Shown here: positions 1 through 6,337 of the stretch, piece by piece
Layout of the letters: every line of letters starts with the position of its first letter
Numbering within the stretch: the stretch's first letter is position 1
NCBI GenBank assembly: GCA_002841335.1
Contig: PHEY01000003.1
Span: forward strand, 124,001-188,000
DNA: 64,000 bases
Reading direction: 5' to 3'
DNA from: Actinobacteria bacterium HGW-Actinobacteria-2
GTDB lineage: Bacteria > Actinomycetota > Actinomycetes > Propionibacteriales > Propionibacteriaceae
Program-made: the position numbers and the translations under genes
The notes under the pieces: generated by a model
What the model was told of the DNA's origin: nothing
The model's input: the letters and a program-made list of their open reading frames with translations, nothing else
The model's database searches: none

Positions 1-215
1 AAGATGAACCCACCGGGGTTCTGGTCGATGAGCTCGATGGACTTCGCAGCGAGGTCGATACGGAACAGCTGGCCGGCCTCACCTCCACACCACAGGCTGC
101 CGTCGACGGGATCGAGGTCGAGGCCTTCGGGGTGATCGAGGACCGGTGTGGTGCGAAAACCATCGAAGATCACTCGGGCACTGTTCACGGGCAGCAGCGG
201 GGTTGACGTCTCCAC
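1..215 (-). CDS. SMP-30/gluconolactonase-family protein, N-terminal part
   Basis: Only the first 71 codons are inside the window. The start is GTG at 215 with an AAGGAAG ribosome site a few bases upstream. The visible product contains DHPEGLDLDP and LWCGGEAGQLFRID, the first blade pattern of SMP-30/gluconolactonase/LRE beta-propellers, which hydrolyse sugar lactones in the cytoplasm. It is transcribed divergently from the hexuronate genes and its promoter carries the same TTGTATACAA palindrome, so it probably supplies the pathway with an aldonate from a lactone. The exact lactone cannot be judged, and the metal ligands lie beyond the edge. Confidence 0.7.
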   Translation of the reverse strand, partial: METSTPLLPVNSARVIFDGFRTTPVLDHPEGLDLDPVDGSLWCGGEAGQLFRIDLAAKSIELIDQNPGGFI

Positions 216-330
216 AGCGGTCTTCCTTGTCGAGAGATGACGTGACCGTCGTTGGTCGTCGTCGAGGGCGTTCGCGGGAGTGACGCCTGACCCGGGGCGT
301 GTTGGCGGTGGAGCCACACCCAGCAAGTGC

Positions 331-340
331 TTGTATACAA
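331..340. promoter_or_regulatory. GntR-like operator, copy 1
   Basis: Perfect 10-bp palindrome TTGTATACAA, the size and composition expected of a GntR/FadR-type operator. It overlaps the -10 box of the minus-strand promoter, so bound protein would block transcription. The identical palindrome is at 413-422 and a 9/10 match at 5028-5037; none was noticed elsewhere in the window. Confidence 0.6.
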
Positions 341-365
341 TAACTGTCTACTAGCCTCGCGTCAA
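337..365 (-). promoter_or_regulatory. Predicted promoter of the divergent lactonase gene
   Basis: On the minus strand TTGACG (365-360) and TATTGT (342-337) are separated by exactly 17 bp, close to the sigma-70-type consensus. The -10 box runs into the palindrome at 331-340. A leader of roughly 115 nt would separate it from the GTG at 215. Confidence 0.55.
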
Positions 366-391
366 GAACCGAAATTGTGGCGTGTCTAGGC

Positions 392-421
392 TTGACACTG
401 CAATGGTACCGTTTGTATACA
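392..421 (+). promoter_or_regulatory. Predicted promoter of the uxuB-kdgK operon
   Basis: TTGACA (392-397) and TATACA (416-421) with an 18-bp spacer give a near-consensus promoter. The -10 lies inside operator copy 2. The leader to the uxuB ATG at 486 is about 58 nt and ends with GGAGGAG. Confidence 0.6.
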
Positions 422-422
422 A
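413..422. promoter_or_regulatory. GntR-like operator, copy 2
   Basis: Second perfect TTGTATACAA palindrome, centred on the -10 box of the uxuB promoter. Its centre is 82 bp from that of copy 1, close to eight helical turns, which would suit co-operative or looped binding between the two divergent promoters; that part is inference. Confidence 0.6.
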
Positions 423-485
423 GACATGTACGGAAGTTGCCGTGCATGCTGTGACCATGACGCTGGCAGTCGGAGGAGAGCAAAG

Positions 486-1964
486 ATGACAACGACCCAG
501 GCTCTGACTCGGCTGTCGCTCGAGAGCGTGACGCGCTTGGATCCCGCGGCGCGACCCCTGGTGGAGCCGCGATCGCTTCAACCACGAATCCTGCACTTCG
601 GGCTGGGCGCGTTCCACCGTGCACATCAGGCCGTCTACACCGAGGCGGCGAATGCCGTCACCGGAGAGCACTGGGGCATTGTCGACGTCGAGCCCTTCTC
701 GTCTCGCGCTGTCGAAGGGATGCGCGCACAGGACTGCCTGTACTCGGTGACCGATCGTGCGCCAGGAGACCTGCGGACTCGGGTGGTGGGCTCGGTTGTC
801 GAGGCCGTGCTGCTCAACGAAGATCCCAGCAGAGTCCGGACGCTGCTCACTGACCCTGAGCTCGCAACGGTGACACTGACCGTCACCGAAAAGGGCTATC
901 ACCGGCGCCTCGACACCGGAAGCCTCGACACGACTGCGGCCCCGATCCAGACCGACCTCGCCGCCACAGTGACCGAGGAGGCCCCGCTCACCACCGTGCT
1001 GGGCCAACTCAGCGCGGGTCTACGGGCGCGATTCCATTCCACAGGTGCCCCGATCGACCTCATCTCCTGCGACAACATGGCCGGAAACGGGCCGGCCCTC
1101 GCCGCCGTCGTTCGAGGATTCATCGAGGCGTCGGCGTGGACCGACAAAGACGCACTCCTGAGTTGGATGACCCACGCGGTGTCCTTCCCCGCCACGATTG
1201 TCGACCGCATCGTGCCGGCAACCACCGATGAGGATCGAGATCTCGCATCCTCGGCACTGGGGCTGCGTGACGACGTCCCGGTCCTTGGGGAGCCTTACCG
1301 ACAGTGGGTGCTGGAAGACGCGTTCGTCGGGCCACGTCCGCTGTGGAACCACGACGGCGCGTTGTACGTCCCCGACGTCGCGCCGTACCAACTGATGAAG
1401 CTGCGCCTGCTCAACGGCTCTCACTCTGCGATGGCCTACCTCGGTCTCGCGGCAGGATGTCGAACCGTTGCCGACGTGCTCACCACCGACTGGGGTGAAG
1501 CACTGGTGCGCGAGTTCGGTGGTGAGGTCGCACCCACCCTGCCGAAGGCGGGAACCGACCCGGCTGCCTATGTCGAAGACCTGGTCGTCCGGTTCCGTAA
1601 CCCGGCGATGCGCCACCTGCTACGGCAGATCGGCTCGGACGGCACACTGAAGCTGCCCGAGCGGTGGTTCGGCCCGCTGCGAGAGCTGCGGGCCCTGGGA
1701 CGTCCTTCCCCTGTCCTGGAACTGGCGCTCGCCGCGTGGGTGCATGCCACGGCGCCCACCGCTGACGGCGGTCAGCGGTACGGCACCACGGATCCGGCTG
1801 CGCCAACCCTGGCGTCGTGCTGGTCGGGAACGATGGCCCCCACACAGCGAGTCGCTGCGTTGTTGACCGCGGCCGGCGCTGAGGACCTTGCCGCCGCCAC
1901 TGACCTCACCACCGCCATCGCCCAGCGGCTGGATGCCGTCTCTGCGGGAAAGGTCGAACTGTGA
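486..1964 (+). CDS. uxuB: Fructuronate reductase / D-mannonate oxidoreductase (mannitol dehydrogenase family)
   Basis: The 492-residue product matches the usual length of UxuB (about 486). It opens with ILHFGLGAFHRAHQAVYTE, the N-terminal nucleotide-binding pattern of the polyol-specific long-chain dehydrogenases, and keeps the central KLRLLNGSHSAMAYLG catalytic-region signature with the invariant Lys, Asn and His. UxuB interconverts D-fructuronate and D-mannonate with NAD(H) in the cytoplasm. I chose ATG 486, not the upstream in-frame ATG at 426, because GGAGGAG lies just before it and 426 falls beside the predicted transcription start. It is first in the uxuB-dehydrogenase-eda-kdgK run, and uxuA downstream takes mannonate on. 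Tagaturonate or mannitol dehydrogenases are related; the neighbours favour UxuB. Confidence 0.85.
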   Translation: MTTTQALTRLSLESVTRLDPAARPLVEPRSLQPRILHFGLGAFHRAHQAVYTEAANAVTGEHWGIVDVEPFSSRAVEGMRAQDCLYSVTDRAPGDLRTRVVGSVVEAVLLNEDPSRVRTLLTDPELATVTLTVTEKGYHRRLDTGSLDTTAAPIQTDLAATVTEEAPLTTVLGQLSAGLRARFHSTGAPIDLISCDNMAGNGPALAAVVRGFIEASAWTDKDALLSWMTHAVSFPATIVDRIVPATTDEDRDLASSALGLRDDVPVLGEPYRQWVLEDAFVGPRPLWNHDGALYVPDVAPYQLMKLRLLNGSHSAMAYLGLAAGCRTVADVLTTDWGEALVREFGGEVAPTLPKAGTDPAAYVEDLVVRFRNPAMRHLLRQIGSDGTLKLPERWFGPLRELRALGRPSPVLELALAAWVHATAPTADGGQRYGTTDPAAPTLASCWSGTMAPTQRVAALLTAAGAEDLAAATDLTTAIAQRLDAVSAGKVEL

Positions 1965-2022
1965 CGAGGCAGACGAGGGAGGCTCCCACGACCAACCGGG
2001 AGCGTCGTGATGGAGATGTGTC

Positions 2023-3078
2023 ATGAGAGCGGTTGTTGTTCACGGTGCGGGTGATCTTCGAGTGGAGGATCTCCCTGATCCCCAACCGTCCGATGATGAA
2101 GTCATCGTCGCTATGGAGTGGGGTGGGATCTGCGGCTCGGATTTGGCCTACTGGCGCCACGGTCGCTCAGGGACAGCTGTCCTGAAACACCCGATGGTGC
2201 TCGGCCACGAGGTGGCCGGAACGATCATCTCTCTCGGGTCGCGGGTCACTGGACTACAGGTGGGACAGGCGGTGACCTTCCAACCGGCACAGCTTCTCGG
2301 TGACGGCAAGATGCCAGCCCGGCTGACCGGGCGCACCAACCTCTACCCCAGCGTCCGATACTTCGGTTCAGCGGCCTTCGACCCGCACACCAACGGAGGG
2401 TTCAGCGAGCTTCGCGCAGTACGTGTCGAACAGATTCGTCCCCTTCCCGACGGGGTGAGTACTCGACTAGGCGCGGTGGCCGAACCGCTCGCGGTCGCCA
2501 TGCATGCGGTGGGCCGGGTTGGTGATCTCTCCGGGCGGCGGGTGCTCGTCAACGGCTGCGGACCGATCGGTTCGCTGGTGGTGGCGGCATTGAAGTTCAG
2601 CGGCGCCGACTACGTGATCGCAGCCGACATTGCCGCCCATCCATTGTGCGTTGCCGAGGAGATGGGCGCGGACCGGACGGTGAACCTGTCGACGGCACCA
2701 TTGCCCGACGATGTCGATCTCGTCTTCGAGGCCTCGGGAGCCCCCGCAGCGATCAGTGCGGTGCTGCATGCGGTGGCCAAGGGCGGCACCGTGGTGCAGG
2801 TGGGCAACCTCCCCGGAACTCCCGTGACCACGGTCTTGGGTGATCTGGTCAGCCGCGAGGTCACCTGGATCGGCTCATATCGGTTCGCTGAGGAGATCGA
2901 TCTTGCCGTTGCCGCCCTCGGTGCCGGCCTGAACGTCAATCCGCTGATCACCCACGAGTTCGACATCGAGGACGCGGAGCTGGCGATGAAGACCGCAGCG
3001 GGCCCGGAGAGTTCAAAGGTGCTCCTGCGACTTTCGGAGGCCGTCAGTCACCCGGAACCCAACCTGCAGAACCACTAG
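2023..3078 (+). CDS. Zinc-type dehydrogenase, L-idonate/L-gulonate 5-dehydrogenase-like
   Basis: A 351-residue medium-chain dehydrogenase. GGICGSDL with Cys37 and VLGHE with His62-Glu63 supply the catalytic zinc site, and VNGCGPIGSLVV near 180 is the GxGxxG dinucleotide fold. RYFGSAAF...HTNGGF in the middle is typical of the IdnD (L-idonate 5-dehydrogenase) branch. The lobe that normally carries four structural-zinc cysteines (roughly residues 85-125) contains none. Placed between uxuB and eda, it most plausibly oxidises C5 of an aldonate such as L-gulonate to fructuronate, feeding UxuB; idonate to 5-ketogluconate is the alternative. It starts 58 nt after uxuB with GGAG before the ATG. Confidence 0.7.
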   Translation: MRAVVVHGAGDLRVEDLPDPQPSDDEVIVAMEWGGICGSDLAYWRHGRSGTAVLKHPMVLGHEVAGTIISLGSRVTGLQVGQAVTFQPAQLLGDGKMPARLTGRTNLYPSVRYFGSAAFDPHTNGGFSELRAVRVEQIRPLPDGVSTRLGAVAEPLAVAMHAVGRVGDLSGRRVLVNGCGPIGSLVVAALKFSGADYVIAADIAAHPLCVAEEMGADRTVNLSTAPLPDDVDLVFEASGAPAAISAVLHAVAKGGTVVQVGNLPGTPVTTVLGDLVSREVTWIGSYRFAEEIDLAVAALGAGLNVNPLITHEFDIEDAELAMKTAAGPESSKVLLRLSEAVSHPEPNLQNH

Positions 3079-3094
3079 GACAGGACGCATAGAC

Positions 3095-3736
3095 ATGACA
3101 GACGTGCTCGCACCCCTGGTCCGTCGCATCGTGCCGGTCGTCGTCCTGGACGAGGTGGAAGCTGCCGATCCATTGGCCGCAGCGCTTGTCGCAGGCGGGC
3201 TTCCGGTGGCGGAAGTCACCTTCCGCACACCAGCGGCCGCCGATGCTATCCGGGTGATGGCCGAGCGCGGCGACATCATGGTCGGAGCCGGCACCGTCCT
3301 CAGCGCCCGACAGGTCGACGATGCCGTGGCTGCTGGGGCGTCCTTCGTGGTGTCTCCGGGGTTCAGCGCGGCGGTGGTCGACAGGTGTGCCGAGCTCGGC
3401 GTGCCGGTGCTGCCGGGCGCAGTGACGGCCACCGAGATTCAAGCCGCCCTGGAAGCCGGCCTCAGCGTGGTGAAGTTCTTCCCGGCGGCGACCTCTGGAG
3501 GGCCAGCCGCGATCCGGGCGCTTGCTGCTCCGTTCCCGGGTCTTCGCTTCGTCCCTACGGGGGGCGTCGCCGCGGACAACCTCGCCGACTACCTCGCCAT
3601 CCCGGCCGTGGTAGCGGTCGGTGGTTCCTGGATGGTGGCGCGCTCTCTGATCTCAGCCGGGGCCTTCGTCGAGGTGTCTCGGCTTGCCCGGGAGGCCGTC
3701 GAGCTGGCCGCCGCGTTGACCGAAGCAAGACAGTGA
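3095..3736 (+). CDS. eda: KDPG (2-keto-3-deoxy-6-phosphogluconate) aldolase
   Basis: The 213-residue product is of normal length for the family. EVTFRTP (residues 40-46) carries the general acid/base Glu40 and VVKFFPA carries the Schiff-base Lys127; VGAGTVL and PTGGV are the substrate phosphate loops. It cleaves KDPG to pyruvate and glyceraldehyde-3-phosphate, the last step of hexuronate breakdown. It follows the dehydrogenase by 16 nt and precedes kdgK by 10 nt, so the three are surely co-transcribed. Cleavage of unphosphorylated KHG is a possible side activity. Confidence 0.9.
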   Translation: MTDVLAPLVRRIVPVVVLDEVEAADPLAAALVAGGLPVAEVTFRTPAAADAIRVMAERGDIMVGAGTVLSARQVDDAVAAGASFVVSPGFSAAVVDRCAELGVPVLPGAVTATEIQAALEAGLSVVKFFPAATSGGPAAIRALAAPFPGLRFVPTGGVAADNLADYLAIPAVVAVGGSWMVARSLISAGAFVEVSRLAREAVELAAALTEARQ

Positions 3737-3746
3737 GGAGGCGACA

Positions 3747-4844
3747 GTGCTGAAAATCAAACCTGCCGGCGAGTGCCGCTATGACGTTCTTGCGCTCGGC
3801 GAGGTGATGCTTCGCCTTGACCCTGGTGAAGGCCGGATTCGCAGCACTCGAACCTTCCACGCCTGGGAGGGCGGCGGCGAGTACAACGTGGCTCGCGGAC
3901 TGCGTCGGGTCTTCGGTCATCGGGGCAGCATCGTCACGGCCCTGGTCGACAACGAGATCGGACACCTCATTGAAGAGCTCATCCTCGCTGGCGGCCTGGA
4001 CACAAGGCACCTCACCTGGATGCCCTTCGACGGAGTCGGACGCACAGTTCGCAACGGGTTGAACTTCACCGAGCGTGGCTTCGGGGTGCGTGGCGCCGTC
4101 GGTGTCTCCGACCGCGGGCATTCCGCCGCCAGCCAGCTGCGTGCTGGTGACATCGACTGGGACGAGATCTTCGGCGTCCAGAAGGTGCGCTGGTTCCACA
4201 CCGGAGGGATCTTCGCTGGGCTCAGTGAAAGCACAGCGGACGTGGTGATCGAGGCTGTGACGGCTGCCAAACGTCACGGCACGATCGTCTCCTACGACTT
4301 GAACTATCGGCCGAGCATCTGGCGTGCTGTGGGCGGGATGGCCAGGGCGCAGGAGGTCAACCAGGAGATCGCACGCCACATCGACGTGATGATCGGGAAT
4401 GAGGAGGACTTCACCGCTGCCCTCGGCTTCACAGTCGAGGGGTTCGATCCCGGCCTTGCGTCGGTGGAAGCCGAGCACTACGGCTCCATGATCGAACGCG
4501 CTGTCGCGACCTACCCGAACTTTGCGGTCGTCGCGACGACGCTACGCACGGTTCGCAGCGCCTCGGTGAATGATTGGGGTGCGATCGCGTGGTCGGCCGA
4601 GAGCGGGCTTGTGACCTCAGTTCCGCGCGCCGGGCTTGAAATCTTTGACAGAGTCGGCGGTGGTGACTCCTTCGCATCGGGGCTGATCCACGGGCTCTTG
4701 GACGGGCAGGACCTGCACACGGCGGTTGAGTATGGCGCCGCCCATGGCGCATTAGCCATGACGACGCCGGGCGATACCAGCATGGCGACCCTGGCCGAGG
4801 TGTTGAAGGTCGCCTCTGGAGGCGGTGCCCGGGTGGATCGCTGA
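3747..4844 (+). CDS. kdgK: 2-keto-3-deoxygluconate kinase (PfkB family)
   Basis: A 365-residue ribokinase-type sugar kinase. ALGEVMLRLDPGEG near the N-terminus with GGGEYNVARGL is the KDG-kinase version of the sugar-binding pattern, and DRVGGGDSFASG is the C-terminal PfkB signature with the anion hole and catalytic Asp. It phosphorylates KDG to KDPG, the substrate of the aldolase just upstream. The start is GTG 3747 with GAGGAGG five or so bases before it. It is somewhat longer than E. coli KdgK (about 309), with extra loops around residues 85-150, as in many actinobacterial copies. It ends the first transcription unit; a 291-bp gap with its own promoter follows. Confidence 0.85.
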   Translation: MLKIKPAGECRYDVLALGEVMLRLDPGEGRIRSTRTFHAWEGGGEYNVARGLRRVFGHRGSIVTALVDNEIGHLIEELILAGGLDTRHLTWMPFDGVGRTVRNGLNFTERGFGVRGAVGVSDRGHSAASQLRAGDIDWDEIFGVQKVRWFHTGGIFAGLSESTADVVIEAVTAAKRHGTIVSYDLNYRPSIWRAVGGMARAQEVNQEIARHIDVMIGNEEDFTAALGFTVEGFDPGLASVEAEHYGSMIERAVATYPNFAVVATTLRTVRSASVNDWGAIAWSAESGLVTSVPRAGLEIFDRVGGGDSFASGLIHGLLDGQDLHTAVEYGAAHGALAMTTPGDTSMATLAEVLKVASGGGARVDR

Positions 4845-5007
4845 GATCGCTCCCGGCGACTCCAGCGCCGCGTGATCGCGGCACACCGACCCTGCTCCAC
4901 GGAGTGGGGGACGGTCGATTCTGGCTGCTCACAGGAGTGCCTCCTCCCCGGAAGACGAGGGATGGTTGCGGAGTGATAACAACTCCCTGACTAGCAGCGA
5001 GAGAGGC

Positions 5008-5037
5008 TAGACATGAGAATACAAGTGATGTATACAA
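5008..5037 (+). promoter_or_regulatory. Predicted promoter and GntR-like operator of the transport operon
   Basis: TAGACA (5008-5013) and TATACA (5031-5036) are 17 bp apart. The -10 box is embedded in ATGTATACAA (5028-5037), which differs from the two upstream operators by one base. This links the ABC importer and uxuA to the same regulator as uxuB. The rest of the 4845-5135 gap shows no other clear element. Confidence 0.55.
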
Positions 5038-5135
5038 GTACTTGGGTGTATGGAGATCCGCTCGAATGAGACGCCTGAGCCGGCGACCACGGACCACCTG
5101 ACCCAACGGGCATTCAGCTTCAATGAGGAGGACAG

Positions 5136-6197
5136 ATGAGAAGGAAGATGCGCCGAGCGCTCTTGGCAGTAATCCCGCTCGCGGCGATGCTTCCGCTCGC
5201 AGCCTGCACCAGTGGCACCGATGTGGCGCCATCAAGTGGCGGCAAGACCGGCGGCTACGTGATCGGGTTCAGTAACTCGTTCAATGGCAACACCTATCGT
5301 CAATCGATGGAGAACTACGCCAAGCAGGCGGCGGACGAACTGATGAAGTCCGGCGAAGTGAAGCAGTTGATCTTCGCCGAGGCGAACCAGGACAACAACA
5401 AGCAGATCCAACAGATCCAGAGCTTCATCCTGCAGAAGGTCGACGCCATCATCGTTGACCCAGGCTCGGCGACAGCGCTGACCGCGGTCGTGCAGGAAGC
5501 CTCCGATGCGGGGATTCCCGTCATCGTGGTGAACGACGGACCAATCGAGTCGAAGGCCGAGAAGGTCTACCAGATCAGCTTCGACGCGGTGTCGCAGATG
5601 AAGACCCTGACCGACTACGTCGCCAAGGGGATTGGCGGCAAGGGCACCATCATCGAGTTGCGTGGTGCAGAGGGCGACGCCTTCGATGCCAAGGCTCATG
5701 AGGGTGTCGTCGAGTCACTCAAGGCCTACCCGGACATCAAGGTTGCTGCAGAGATCTACACCGACTGGAACGGCTCGAAGGCTCAGACCGAGCTCGCCGC
5801 CGCACTGCCCAGTCTGTTGAAGCAGTACGGCAAGATCGACGGTGTGGTGAACCAGGGTGGTGACTCCTACGCGGCAGTCCAGGCCTTCAAGCAGGCCGGC
5901 GCTCCGCTGCCGATGATCGGCGGCGACAACCGTGGGTTCTTCCTGAAGTGGTGGGCGAACCAGGCCCCCGCTGGCTACGACACCCTCTCGGTTTCGGCCA
6001 ACCCCTGGGACGGCGCTACTGCGGTGTACGTTGCTGCGGACGTGCTCTCGGGCAAGTACCCGGTGCCGCACAACATGATCCACCCCATCGGTGTGATCAC
6101 CAAGGATGATGTTCAGAAGTACAAGGACGTCGCCGACGAGGCGATCGCCACGCCGACCTACGATCGTGAGTGGGTCCGGTCCAACCTCTACAAGTAA
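5136..6197 (+). CDS. Ribose-type sugar ABC transporter substrate-binding lipoprotein
   Basis: A 353-residue lipoprotein: basic N-terminus, hydrophobic stretch and lipobox LAAC with Cys24. The mature part begins with VIGFSNSFNGNTYRQSMEN, the periplasmic-binding-protein fold of the RbsB/XylF (CUT2) class, and has the DAIIVDPGSATAL and IPVIVVNDGP strands of that fold. It would sit on the outer face of the membrane and hand sugar to the fused transporter downstream. Context suggests an aldonate, hexuronate or related sugar, but the ligand cannot be read from sequence. GAGGAGG precedes the ATG. Confidence 0.85.
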   Translation: MRRKMRRALLAVIPLAAMLPLAACTSGTDVAPSSGGKTGGYVIGFSNSFNGNTYRQSMENYAKQAADELMKSGEVKQLIFAEANQDNNKQIQQIQSFILQKVDAIIVDPGSATALTAVVQEASDAGIPVIVVNDGPIESKAEKVYQISFDAVSQMKTLTDYVAKGIGGKGTIIELRGAEGDAFDAKAHEGVVESLKAYPDIKVAAEIYTDWNGSKAQTELAAALPSLLKQYGKIDGVVNQGGDSYAAVQAFKQAGAPLPMIGGDNRGFFLKWWANQAPAGYDTLSVSANPWDGATAVYVAADVLSGKYPVPHNMIHPIGVITKDDVQKYKDVADEAIATPTYDREWVRSNLYK

Positions 6198-6249
6198 CAG
6201 CCGGCATTCCTCGTTCCCCTCACCCCCCGGGGATGCTCATCAGATGACG

Positions 6250-6286
6250 AGCGGGGCTGTCATTCACGCCGAATGGCAGCCCCGCT
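6250..6286 (+). terminator. Intercistronic hairpin after the binding-protein gene
   Basis: AGCGGGGCTGTCATTC (6250-6265) pairs with GAATGGCAGCCCCGCT (6271-6286) over 16 positions, one of them G-U, with a 5-nt loop. No T-run follows, so it is more likely a partial terminator or 3'-end stabiliser that raises binding-protein mRNA above the membrane components. Confidence 0.65.
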
Positions 6287-6337
6287 GTTACCCCCAATCG
6301 ACCCACTGCCCCCAGCTCAACGACGAGGAAAGGCACT

